A stretch of DNA of 64,000 bases from Actinomycetota bacterium (GTDB lineage: Bacteria > Actinomycetota > Actinomycetes > S36-B12). Position 1 is the stretch's first letter; each line of letters starts with the position of its first letter. This document shows, in pieces, positions 35,415-43,718 of the stretch. The stretch is taken from the NCBI GenBank assembly GCA_030681835.1, contig JAUXRN010000257.1:1-64000 (forward strand). Reading direction: 5' to 3'. The notes under the pieces are model-generated. The model was not told the DNA's origin, did not search any database, and saw only the letters and a list, made by a program, of their open reading frames with translations. Made by a program: the position numbers and the translations under genes.

Positions 35415-36770
35415 TCAGTCTGACGTGTTGATGAACACGTTCTTCGTCTCGGTGAAGGCGTCGAGCGCGTCAGGCCCGAGCTCGCGCCCCAGCCCCGACT
35501 GCTTGAAGCCGCCGAACGGCGTCCAGTAGCGCACGGACGAATGCGAGTTGACGGACAGGTTCCCCCCGTCGACGGCCCGTGCGACGCGCAGTGCACGCCC
35601 GATGTCCCTCGTCCAGATCGAGCCGGACAGGCCGTAGTCCGTGTCGTTCGCCATGCGGATGGCGTCCGCTTCGTCGCTGAAGCGCACGACCGTGACGACC
35701 GGCCCGAAGATCTCCTCGCGGTAGGCAAGGTCGGACTCGGCGGACTCAAGCACGGTCGGCGGGAACCAGAAGCCGGGACCCTCCGGGCAGGAGCCGCGGA
35801 ACGCGACCGGGACATCGTCGGTGACGAACGATGCGACCCGGTCCCATTGCCGGCGCGAGATGATCGGCCCCATCTCGGACGCGGGGTCGCCCGGGTCGCC
35901 GACCCGGATGCCCTTGACGGCGGGCTCGAGGAGCTCCATGAACCGGTCGTAGACGGAGGCCTGGACGAGGATGCGCGACCGGGCGCAGCAGTCCTGGCCA
36001 GCGTTGTCGAACACGCCGTACGGGGCGGTCGCGGCCGCCGCCTCGACATCCGAGTCGGCGAACACGATGTTGGCGGACTTGCCACCGAGCTCGAGCGTGA
36101 CCCGCTTGACCTGCTCGGCGCAGCCGGCCATGACCTTCTTGCCGACATTGGTCGATCCCGTGAAGGCGACCTTGCGGACGAGCGGATGCTCGACGAACCG
36201 CTGCCCGACCACCGGGCCCTCGCCCGGGATCACGGTGAGCACTCCCTCGGGGATCCCGGCCTCGAGCGCATAGGCGGCAAGCGCCACTGCCGACAGGGGC
36301 GTGTACTCGGCTGGCTTCAGCACGACCGTGCATCCGGCGGCCAGGGCCGGTGCGAAACCCCACGTAGCAATCGACATCGGGAAATTCCACGGAACGATCA
36401 CCCCGACCACGCCGATGGGCTCCTGGAACGTGATGTCGATGCCGCCAGCCACCGGGATCTGCCGGCCGAACATGCGTTCGGGTGCCCCCGCGTAGTAGTC
36501 CAGCACGTTCGCCACGTGCTGGGCCTCCCAGCGCGCATTGCCCGCCACGTGGCCGGCGTTGACGATCTCCATGCGCATCAGCTCGTCCTCGTGCGACCGC
36601 ACGACGGTGGCGAACCGGCGCAGCAGGGCGGCCCGGTCCCCGGGGGCAACGGCACGCCAGGCCTCCAGGGCGCGGTGCGCTCGTTCGATCGCCGCATCCG
36701 TCTCCTCGACCGAGGCCCAGGGGATGTCGGCGATGACCTCTTCGGTGGCGGGATTGATGACGTCGGCCAC
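35415..36770 (-). CDS. NAD(P)-dependent aldehyde dehydrogenase (paralogue of the 5.7-kb copy)
   Basis: A 451-residue non-acylating ALDH with PWNFPM, LELGGKSAN, the catalytic NAGQDCCARSR and PFGGFKQSGLGRELG. It is very close to the ALDH at 5664-7031 over its whole length. GTG 36770 follows GGAGTAACC. It lies 48 bp after the quinone-oxidoreductase-like gene and may be the last gene of the dehydratase operon, where it could oxidise the aldehyde product to an acid. It could equally serve the convergent GS/PuuD operon. Both readings are inference. Confidence 0.87.
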   Translation of the reverse strand: MADVINPATEEVIADIPWASVEETDAAIERAHRALEAWRAVAPGDRAALLRRFATVVRSHEDELMRMEIVNAGHVAGNARWEAQHVANVLDYYAGAPERMFGRQIPVAGGIDITFQEPIGVVGVIVPWNFPMSIATWGFAPALAAGCTVVLKPAEYTPLSAVALAAYALEAGIPEGVLTVIPGEGPVVGQRFVEHPLVRKVAFTGSTNVGKKVMAGCAEQVKRVTLELGGKSANIVFADSDVEAAAATAPYGVFDNAGQDCCARSRILVQASVYDRFMELLEPAVKGIRVGDPGDPASEMGPIISRRQWDRVASFVTDDVPVAFRGSCPEGPGFWFPPTVLESAESDLAYREEIFGPVVTVVRFSDEADAIRMANDTDYGLSGSIWTRDIGRALRVARAVDGGNLSVNSHSSVRYWTPFGGFKQSGLGRELGPDALDAFTETKNVFINTSD

Positions 36771-36818
36771 GGTTACTCCAGTCGATGATCGAGGGCGGTT
36801 CGGGACGCGCGGGATGGG

Positions 36819-37841
36819 TCACGCTGTATCGATGACCACCTTCCCGACGGCGCCGGACTCGACCGCGGCATGGGCCGCGGCCGCCTGGTCGAGCGGGAAG
36901 CGATGCAGGGGAAGGCCGTGCTCGGCACCGACCCGCAGGGCGCCGGCCTCGACAGCGGCGCGCACGTCCGCAACAGCCGCATCCTTGGCCGACGGGGGGA
37001 CGGTGTACACGAGCACGAACTGGATACGCGTGTTGGTGCCGAAGTGCGACTGGACCGGGAAGGTGAAGTCAGCACCGCCACCGAAGGCGTAGATGGACAC
37101 CGTCGCGTTCGGCGCCAGCAGCGCCGGGTAGTGCACGGCGTTCATGACCGGTGCGACCTCGACGATCAGGTCGACGCCGTCCGGGGCCGCACGCCGAATG
37201 GCATCGACCCAGTCGTCGGCGATGTAGTCGACGACCTCGTGGGCTCCGGCGCGCCGGGCCAGGTCCGCCTTCTCGGGACTGCTCACCGTCGCAACGACCC
37301 GCGCCCCGGCCCACCGCGCGAGCTGGATCGTGGCGTTCCCCACCGCCCCGGCGCCGCCGATCACGAGCACGCAGGCACCGTGGAGGGAGCCTGGATCCAG
37401 TCGTTCGGGGCGGCCCTGCATGACCGTGAGGCAGCGGTGCGCCGTCAGGGCCGGGATGCCCAGGCTGGCGCCGAGGTCGAACGACGCGGCGTCCGGCAGC
37501 GGAACGACCTGGCGTGCCGGAAGCACGACGTACTCCTGGGCGGTACCTTCCGCGCGCTCGTAGGCGGCCTCCCAGACCCAGACGCGATCGCCGGGCCGAA
37601 GGCCGGGCACGTCCGCGCCGACGGCATCGACGACACCGCTGCCGTCCTGGTTGGGGACCATGACGGGGAACGCCGTCGGCTGGCCGGGGCCGTCGCCGGC
37701 ACGGGACTTCCAGTCCGTGGGGTTGACGCCCGAGACCAGGATTCGGACCCGGACCTCGTTGGCGCCGCACTCGGGGACCGGTCTGTCCATCATGGACAGG
37801 ACCTCGGGCCCGCCGGTCGATGAGTACGTGACACTCCGCAT
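36819..37841 (-). CDS. Zinc-independent MDR-family oxidoreductase (quinone oxidoreductase-like)
   Basis: A 340-residue medium-chain dehydrogenase/reductase. The N-terminal GroES-like domain reads VSGVNPTDWKSRAG and PNQDGSGVVDAVG, and the NADPH site is VIGGAGAVGNATIQLARWAGA. Structural and catalytic zinc cysteines of alcohol dehydrogenases are absent, as in NADPH:quinone reductases. ATG 37841 has no Shine-Dalgarno, but TAGTCT ends six bases before it, so the transcript may start at the ATG. It lies 73 bp after the reactivase gene. It may reduce an aldehyde, enone or quinone; the physiological role is open. Confidence 0.82.
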   Translation of the reverse strand: MRSVTYSSTGGPEVLSMMDRPVPECGANEVRVRILVSGVNPTDWKSRAGDGPGQPTAFPVMVPNQDGSGVVDAVGADVPGLRPGDRVWVWEAAYERAEGTAQEYVVLPARQVVPLPDAASFDLGASLGIPALTAHRCLTVMQGRPERLDPGSLHGACVLVIGGAGAVGNATIQLARWAGARVVATVSSPEKADLARRAGAHEVVDYIADDWVDAIRRAAPDGVDLIVEVAPVMNAVHYPALLAPNATVSIYAFGGGADFTFPVQSHFGTNTRIQFVLVYTVPPSAKDAAVADVRAAVEAGALRVGAEHGLPLHRFPLDQAAAAHAAVESGAVGKVVIDTA

Positions 37842-37914
37842 GCAGCGAGACTAGCGGCTCAGGGGTATAGGAAATAGTCCTTTTCGCGTGCCGCGGTCGA
37901 TGACCCTCCTTCGA

Positions 37915-39597
37915 TCAACCGAGGGCAGCCAGCACGAGTCCGTACGCGACGGCCCACCGGTGGCCCAGCCGACCCGCGACGTTGCCACGCCCGGCCGCCG
38001 TCCCGGGCAGGACGCCGTTGATGGAGTCGAGCAGCTCGTCGTCCCCGGCGGGGCCGCCGACGAGCAGCAGGTCGCCCGCGGGGGCATCGAGGTCGCGCAG
38101 GACCCGGCTGAGGTTGTCGGCGAAGACCGCCCGCTTGAGGGCCTGGCGGACCGCTCGCCACTGGCCCAGTTCCAGGCGGGCCGCGAACGGTAGCGGACCA
38201 CCCGGCCCAGGGGAGGTGAGCCAGCCCACCGCGCCAGCCGGCGCCGGCGGCTCGAGGAACTCCCGGACCCCGGTCTCCCGGACCGCGACGTGGGGGCTCT
38301 CGATCCGCGACGCAGGCCCGCGCTTGGCCCATTCGGCCGCGCCGGACGCGATGCCCAGTGCCTCGGCGACGGCGATGGTCAGCATCGCCCCCGATCCCGC
38401 TGCGGAGACGACCTGAAGGCCGCGGTGTCCGATACCGGTCGCGTCCACCGATCCACCACCGAGGTCGATGACGGTCGCGTCCGCGGAAGCCCCCGGCGTG
38501 GTCAGGGCACCCAGCCGGCCCGCCTCGGCCTCCGAGGACACCATCCGGACGGATCCGGCGTGCCCTTGCTGGAATCCGGTGACGTGCTGGTGTGCGCCGG
38601 CGACGGGCGTCATGGCGGAGACGATCACGGTCCGGTTCGCCAGGGTGTCGGGATGCAGGCCGGGCAGCCCGGCCACCATGTCGAGGTCGACGAGCCAGAG
38701 GTCCGCCGCCGTCATGGGCGCGCTGCGCGGCAGCCGGAACGTCACGGCGATGTCGAGGGGGCGGCCGGCCAGGGGCTCGCGGGCGTCCCGAAGCGCTCGG
38801 CGCGCGGTGCCCGGCCACTCGACCCACGCCTCTGGCCCGGACTGCTCGAGTCGGGGAGGCTCGGCCCGGTCGTGCGCTCGCACGCCCAGCACCGCGGACC
38901 GCGAGCCCTGGACCCGGGCGCAGGCCGCGACCGCCTCGGCGTGCTCTGCTGGGTCGAGTCCGAGGGCAGCACTCAGCCGGATCGGGTCGGATGCAGCCCG
39001 CACCTGGTCGCCGGGGCGGGCAACCTCGACCAGGACCCGGGCGCAGGACAGCACCGCATCGGGGTCGATGCAGTCGGCAACGGGGAGGGCCAGGTCCAGG
39101 CGCGCGGACACGAGGACTGCCTCGTCTCCTGCGAGCAGGATGCCGACGACCGGATGCCCGGCGTGGAGCCAGGCACGTGCCTGGGCCACCGTCGACTGGT
39201 AGCCGAGTGGATCCCGGGCCACCAGGACGATGTCCTCTCCTCCGCCCGCCGGGGTCGAGGCGATGTCGACGGGCCGACCGGCCCCCAGGCCGGCGCCGGC
39301 CGGTGTGGACGAGCCCGTTGACACGACCATGACGCGACCGGTGTCCACGGCGGGCTCGGGAAGCTCGGCGCTCATCGTGGTGACGGGAGACTGGGCAGTC
39401 ATGGCCACCAGGTCGGCCCGCCGTCCGAGCGACACCTCCATCCGAGCCAGCAGGCGTGCGGCCCCAGCACCGGAATCCAGCGAGCCCTTGATGCCGCGAG
39501 TCGGCCTGCGGTCCCACCGGACGGGTGTGCCGTTCTCGTCGGCGATCACGATCTCGGTCGTGGCGTTGCCGATGTCGACGCCCGCGACGAGGGTCAC
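37915..39597 (-). CDS. Diol/glycerol dehydratase reactivating factor, large subunit (DdrA/PduG-like)
   Basis: A 560-residue chaperone-like ATPase. It begins VAGVDIGNATTEIVIAD, as PduG does, and has GALTTPG, VIDLGGGSVDAT, AGSGAMLTIAVAEALG and the C-terminal VAGRGNVAG. Such proteins exchange damaged cobalamin from B12-dependent dehydratases using ATP. Its start overlaps the stop of the dehydratase small subunit by 4 bp. No gene for the small reactivase subunit (DdrB/PduH) is visible beside it or elsewhere in the window, so it either works alone or pairs with a distant partner. It confirms that the neighbouring dehydratase is cobalamin dependent. Confidence 0.9.
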   Translation of the reverse strand: MTLVAGVDIGNATTEIVIADENGTPVRWDRRPTRGIKGSLDSGAGAARLLARMEVSLGRRADLVAMTAQSPVTTMSAELPEPAVDTGRVMVVSTGSSTPAGAGLGAGRPVDIASTPAGGGEDIVLVARDPLGYQSTVAQARAWLHAGHPVVGILLAGDEAVLVSARLDLALPVADCIDPDAVLSCARVLVEVARPGDQVRAASDPIRLSAALGLDPAEHAEAVAACARVQGSRSAVLGVRAHDRAEPPRLEQSGPEAWVEWPGTARRALRDAREPLAGRPLDIAVTFRLPRSAPMTAADLWLVDLDMVAGLPGLHPDTLANRTVIVSAMTPVAGAHQHVTGFQQGHAGSVRMVSSEAEAGRLGALTTPGASADATVIDLGGGSVDATGIGHRGLQVVSAAGSGAMLTIAVAEALGIASGAAEWAKRGPASRIESPHVAVRETGVREFLEPPAPAGAVGWLTSPGPGGPLPFAARLELGQWRAVRQALKRAVFADNLSRVLRDLDAPAGDLLLVGGPAGDDELLDSINGVLPGTAAGRGNVAGRLGHRWAVAYGLVLAALG

Positions 39598-39950
39598 CTC
39601 AGCAGGCCTCGCGACTCATAGGCATCCGCGGCCTCCCGGACGAGGGCTGCGTTCGCGCCTGCCCCCGCGGACTCGAGCTCGTCGGCGATCGCCACCAGCT
39701 CGGCGAGCGTCGATCGCCCCGGGCGCAGGGCCTCGTAGATGGCCACGATCCTGTCGTCGGGGAGGCCGGTGAGCTCGGCGGCACGCCGCAGGTTGGCGGC
39801 TAGCTGGGGGTTGGCGTGCTCCTCGGCAACGCGGGCCTGATGCTCCAGGGTGTCGGGGTGGATGCGCACGTCGTCGGGGGTGAGCATCCCGGCGCGCAAG
39901 GCGTCGAGGGTGACCTCCGCGACGGGGCGGCCCGATCGGGCGACGGTCAT
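39594..39950 (-). CDS. Diol/glycerol dehydratase small (gamma) subunit
   Basis: A 118-residue protein matching the conserved core of PduE/DhaB3: LTPDDVRIHPDTLEHQA, AANLRRAAELTGLPDDRI and YEALRPGRSTLAEL. PduE is about 170 residues because of an N-terminal extension that helps target the enzyme to the Pdu microcompartment. That extension is missing here. The start ATG 39950 overlaps the stop of the large fused subunit (ATGA), and MTVARSGRPVAEVTL is a compact N-terminus; the longer track start lies inside the upstream gene. It completes the dehydratase holoenzyme. Confidence 0.9.
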   Translation of the reverse strand: MTVARSGRPVAEVTLDALRAGMLTPDDVRIHPDTLEHQARVAEEHANPQLAANLRRAAELTGLPDDRIVAIYEALRPGRSTLAELVAIADELESAGAGANAALVREAADAYESRGLLR

Positions 39951-42190
39951 CGTCGGTCCTCCTCGAGCGCGAGAGTCTCGGGCGGGAGCCCCGGCGCGCA
40001 GCATTGCCGCTCGATCGCGACGAGGGAGACGACGGTGGTGTGGTACCGCGCCTCGATGGCCTCGTCGGAGTAGGGATTGCGCAGGGGCTCCGGCGTGGAG
40101 CCCTTCGCGTGACGGCCGGCGTTGACGCCGAGCTGTCGGTAGGCCGATCGGTCCAGCGTGGGGGCGACGCTGTACAGCTCGAGGTTCGCCAACGGGGTGA
40201 GGTCGCGGCGATGAATCAGCGCGGTGCCCTTGGCCTGCAGGCCGATCCCGATCCCTGACCCGGCCAGGCGTGCAGCGGTCAGCCCGATGAGCCCGAGATC
40301 GATCGTGTCATTGATCCGCACGATGCGGCCGCGGCACCCCTCCTCCTCCAGTCCGGCCAGCAGCTCGGCCAATGCCTCGTCGACCGTGAGCCCGCACAGG
40401 GTCCGCCAGATCGCCCTCCCCGTGGCGGGCGAGACGCCGATGACCACGTCGCGCGGGTCGTGCTGGACGTCGGCCGGCCCCGACGAGGCAAGGCGGGACG
40501 AGGCGAACGAGGCCTGCTCGGAGCGCAGGTCGTCGACGGAACGCTGCTGGCGGATTCCGTCCATCTCGACCTGGCGATCCGGCGTCGGTTGGTACCCGGT
40601 GCCCGGACCGGCATAGTCGTTGGGGTCGGTGACCAGGGAGAGCACCTGCATGTCCTCGGTGAAGATGGCCGAGGTCTGCAGGTAGTCGCCGATGACGCGG
40701 GCGCGGAGCATCGCGAGCAGTCGTTCGGCCTCGAGCTCGTAGCCGGTCTCGTCCAGGGCCGCGATGACGTCCAGCATCGTCACCTGCCCATCGCGGATGA
40801 GCCGGGAGGCGCTCAACGGGGTCATGAGGTCGGCAGCCGGCACGTCCTTGGAGCCGGCCGCATCGATGGCCTGGTCGCGCCACTCGTCCGAGAAGTCCGC
40901 CAGGCCGAGGACCTGGTAGACGTCGCGGACCGCGTCCGTGGCCCGTTCGCGCAGGCGCGCGACCTCGGGCTCGGCGGCGGGTCGCAGCCCACCGTCGACC
41001 CCCCAGTCACGCTGCATGACGAGCCAGTCGTCGATGTCCTCGGCGTTCCACTGGCTGGGCCCGAACATGTTGTCGTAGCGCTGGATCGAGCCGAAGCCGC
41101 TGGTGATGAAGTCAGTGCCGCCGATGAAGATCGGATGAGTGCGCGAGGTCCTGCGGACGTGCGACTCGCTCATCAGCGCATCGTTGCCGGTGCACGACTC
41201 CAGGTTGCGGAGCATGACCATGAGGTTCTCGGCCATCATGGCGCGCACGCCGCTGGGCACCGCGCCTGCCACGGACGCCGCATCGATCCCTCCGTTCTGC
41301 ACGCCCTGCGAGCCGATGGCGCGCGCGAGCGCCACGCACCGCGCCTCGAGGTAGAACATGGAGCGGCCCTCGGCGCTGCCCATCAGGGCTTCCGAGCCCC
41401 CTCCCGACGTCACCCGCATCTTGATGCCGCGGCTTGCGTAGGCCGAGGTCAGGAAGGCCTTGGACCACGGGGTGTCGTCGCCATCGATGAAGATCTGCTC
41501 GGTCCCGTACAGCGACACGGTTTCGGCGTACGACACCAGCCCTCGCATCCCCATCTCGAGTTCGAGCGCCTCCTCGACCGAGCACTGCACGAGGATCCCC
41601 GCGGAAGCCACGGCCGAGCCGATGCTGACGGCGATGGCGTTGGACGGCGCATCGCCGAGCACAGGCACTGTCGTCTCGACCTCCCGGAAGCCGAAGGCCG
41701 CGGCGGTTGCGGCGTCGGCGGCCAGCAGAAGCGGGTCGTCCGACCGGTTGGTGACATGCGCCTGGTTGCTCGGTGTCCTTCGGGCACGGCACTTCGTCAG
41801 GCCGATGGTCAGCTCGGCCGGCCGCAGCAGGGCAAGGCACCGGGCCAGCTTCGCGGGCGTCATGCCGGCAGCGAGGCGCACGACCTCGCCGCGGGGCACC
41901 CCGGGATCCACGATCATCCGCGCGTAGGCGAGCTCGCTCGTCGCCATCGCCTCTTCGGCAGTCACGAGGTCGAGCCCGTGGTCGGCAATGAAGCGGTCGA
42001 GCAGGTCGAAGTCGGCCCGTTCCCGGGAGTCCATCTGGACGACGACGCCATCTGCGATCACCAGCGAGGGTTCGGGATCGTTCGGCGAATCGAAGGCCAG
42101 GAGGCCCAGGTCGACATCGGGGACGGCGAAGCCGTCGAGGTTGACCCGCTGCTCGTCCATGAATCGGAAACGCCCGATCGGTCGAGTCAT
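39947..42190 (-). CDS. Coenzyme B12-dependent diol/glycerol dehydratase, fused large and medium subunits
   Basis: A 747-residue fusion. Residues about 1-560 correspond to PduC/DhaB1 and about 570-747 to PduD/DhaB2. Residues known to bind substrate and K+ in Klebsiella diol dehydratase have counterparts: His in SNQAHVTN, Glu in EVETTVPV, Glu in YGTEQIF, Gln in GVQNGG, Asp in GNDALM and Ser in GTDFITSGF. The medium part has IGIGLQAKGTALIHRRDL. It converts a vicinal diol or glycerol to an aldehyde through an adenosylcobalamin radical. The fusion removes the free N-terminus of the medium subunit, which in PduD carries a targeting signal. ATG 42190 overlaps the DUF336 stop. Diol versus glycerol preference cannot be settled here. 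Confidence 0.93.
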   Translation of the reverse strand: MTRPIGRFRFMDEQRVNLDGFAVPDVDLGLLAFDSPNDPEPSLVIADGVVVQMDSRERADFDLLDRFIADHGLDLVTAEEAMATSELAYARMIVDPGVPRGEVVRLAAGMTPAKLARCLALLRPAELTIGLTKCRARRTPSNQAHVTNRSDDPLLLAADAATAAAFGFREVETTVPVLGDAPSNAIAVSIGSAVASAGILVQCSVEEALELEMGMRGLVSYAETVSLYGTEQIFIDGDDTPWSKAFLTSAYASRGIKMRVTSGGGSEALMGSAEGRSMFYLEARCVALARAIGSQGVQNGGIDAASVAGAVPSGVRAMMAENLMVMLRNLESCTGNDALMSESHVRRTSRTHPIFIGGTDFITSGFGSIQRYDNMFGPSQWNAEDIDDWLVMQRDWGVDGGLRPAAEPEVARLRERATDAVRDVYQVLGLADFSDEWRDQAIDAAGSKDVPAADLMTPLSASRLIRDGQVTMLDVIAALDETGYELEAERLLAMLRARVIGDYLQTSAIFTEDMQVLSLVTDPNDYAGPGTGYQPTPDRQVEMDGIRQQRSVDDLRSEQASFASSRLASSGPADVQHDPRDVVIGVSPATGRAIWRTLCGLTVDEALAELLAGLEEEGCRGRIVRINDTIDLGLIGLTAARLAGSGIGIGLQAKGTALIHRRDLTPLANLELYSVAPTLDRSAYRQLGVNAGRHAKGSTPEPLRNPYSDEAIEARYHTTVVSLVAIERQCCAPGLPPETLALEEDRR

Positions 42191-42618
42191 GGGCACTCGC
42201 TCTGGAACAAGGTGACAGCAGCCTGCGCGGCCGCTTGGTCCTGGGAACCGGTCCCTCCGCTCACGCCGACTCCACCGACCACCCGGTCGCCGTCCCACAG
42301 GGGCAGGCCTCCCGCGAAGGCGATGAATCGACCGTGGTCGGCGCTGGTCATGCCGGCCAGGTCGGCTCCCGGCGCGACCAGTTCGGTGAGCTCGTGCGTG
42401 CCGATGCGATGTGCCACGGCGGTATAGGCCTTGTCCGGTGCGAGGACGGGCCCGGCGATCTCGGCGCCGTCCATGCGGGCGAAGGCAACGAGGTGACCGC
42501 CCCCATCCACCACCGCGACGGACACGAGCGCCCCTTTCCTCGTTGCGGCAACTATCGCCTCGGTGCACATGCGCTGGGCGAGGTCGAGATCCATCTCGAA
42601 CCGGTTCACCCGGCCCAT
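42187..42618 (-). CDS. DUF336 / GlcG-HbpS family protein (PduO C-terminal-domain-like)
   Basis: A 143-residue protein of the heme-degrading/HbpS family. The signature is VAVVDGGGHLVAFARMDGA, then KAYTAVAH, and at the C-terminus GGVGVSGGTGSQDQAAAQAA. The same fold forms the C-terminal domain of some PduO adenosyltransferases, which fits a place immediately upstream of a B12 enzyme. It has no adenosyltransferase domain itself. ATG 42618 lies 13 bp inside the previous gene, and the stop overlaps the dehydratase start. Function: possibly heme or corrinoid binding; not proven. Confidence 0.83.
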   Translation of the reverse strand: MGRVNRFEMDLDLAQRMCTEAIVAATRKGALVSVAVVDGGGHLVAFARMDGAEIAGPVLAPDKAYTAVAHRIGTHELTELVAPGADLAGMTSADHGRFIAFAGGLPLWDGDRVVGGVGVSGGTGSQDQAAAQAAVTLFQSECP

Positions 42619-43625
42619 GCGGAGGCCACCTTTCGCAGCCGGCCGTGGACGCCGTCCATCGCGCTGACTCCCAAGAGGAGGGATGTGGGCACCTTGCACA
42701 CCACGGTGTAGTTCGTGTCCACGACGTTCGCGATCGGGCTGAGGGCGGTCTGCGAGACGAACTGGTAGGCATCGAGCGCACTCATGCCCGTGAGTTCGGC
42801 AACCCAGCGCACCATCTGCTGGTGAGCTATCCGGAACGCGTCCTCGAGGGGGCGTGCGGAACCTGTGGTCATGAGAAAATCGTCGCTCTCCAGGCGGGGC
42901 CACGCCGTCGCCGCCCCCGGGATCAGGTCCAGGATGAACGTGGTGTCCATGGCGCACTCGACGGCGACACCGCAGGTCTCGCCCTCGCCCTGTCGGGCGT
43001 GGCCATCGCCGAGGCTCATCAGCGCGCCCTCGACGTTGACGCCGAGGTAGCAGGTCACCCCGGCCCGCATCTCCGGTGTGTCCATGTTGCCGCCCCAGTC
43101 GCCCGGGGTGAGGGACGAACGGACCTCTCCGAGAGCCGGAGCGACGCCGACCGTCCCGTGCATCGGATCAAGCGGGAGAGCGGCCGTGAACGGGGTATCG
43201 GCGGCCAGGTAGCGCACGATCCGGTCCGCTCGATCGATCTCGTAGATCCAGGTTCGCTCGAGGAGGGACTCGTGCAGCATCGCCGTCGTCGGAGTCGCCG
43301 TGAGCGCCCCGAAGAAGGGGACTGTGCTGCTCACGCCCCAGGTCTCGCGGGGTTCGATGGACACGAAGTGCACGGCCAGGGTGTCGCCGGGCCGCGCCCC
43401 CTCGACGTAGAACGGCCCGGACTGGGGGTTCAGCAGTCGCGGGTCGCAGACCTGGCTGGCCAGGTCCGTGCTGGACCGCACCCGGCCGCCGAAGCAGTCC
43501 ATCGTCCAGGTCGAGATCATGGTTCCGGGGCGGACGGAGGCGACTGGTGCGACACCGCCGAACGTGTAGGCGTAGGTGGTCGGATCAGCATCGGCGTCCG
43601 GTTCCCAGTGCAGGGTCTCGTCCAT
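42606..43625 (-). CDS. Acetamidase/formamidase family protein
   Basis: A 339-residue FmdA/AmdA-family amidohydrolase. Recognised from ARPGDTLAVHFVSIEP, LPLDPMHGTVGVAP and the metal-region NVEGALMSLGDGHARQGEGE. The family splits short amides such as formamide and acetamide to ammonia and an acid. ATG 43625 follows GAGGAGCGCC; the longer track start lacks a site. It is the first gene after a stem-loop downstream of the permease and overlaps the DUF336 gene, so it heads the dehydratase operon. It may release an amino alcohol from an amide, but this is inference from context. Confidence 0.85.
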   Translation of the reverse strand: MDETLHWEPDADADPTTYAYTFGGVAPVASVRPGTMISTWTMDCFGGRVRSSTDLASQVCDPRLLNPQSGPFYVEGARPGDTLAVHFVSIEPRETWGVSSTVPFFGALTATPTTAMLHESLLERTWIYEIDRADRIVRYLAADTPFTAALPLDPMHGTVGVAPALGEVRSSLTPGDWGGNMDTPEMRAGVTCYLGVNVEGALMSLGDGHARQGEGETCGVAVECAMDTTFILDLIPGAATAWPRLESDDFLMTTGSARPLEDAFRIAHQQMVRWVAELTGMSALDAYQFVSQTALSPIANVVDTNYTVVCKVPTSLLLGVSAMDGVHGRLRKVASAWAG

Positions 43626-43671
43626 GGCGCTCCTCGGGATGCGTGGTCGATGCCGATGCTGCCGTAGATGA

Positions 43672-43707
43672 CTGAGGGGTGCACGGCATTCGCCATGCAC
43701 CCCTCAG
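43672..43707 (-). terminator. 12-bp stem-loop between permease and acetamidase genes (terminator or attenuator)
   Basis: CTGAGGGGTGCA pairs perfectly with TGCACCCCTCAG around 12 bases that can add three more pairs (GGC/GCC). It lies 11 bp after the permease stop and 46 bp before the acetamidase start. I see no convincing promoter in those 46 bp, so partial read-through is likely, reducing expression of the dehydratase genes relative to the permease. Confidence 0.65.
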
Positions 43708-43718
43708 CGCTGGTGAGG

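Noticed and set aside
43626-43718. Possible cobalamin riboswitch before the dehydratase operon
   Set aside because: Only 93 bp with one simple hairpin; no B12-box or room for the multi-helix aptamer.
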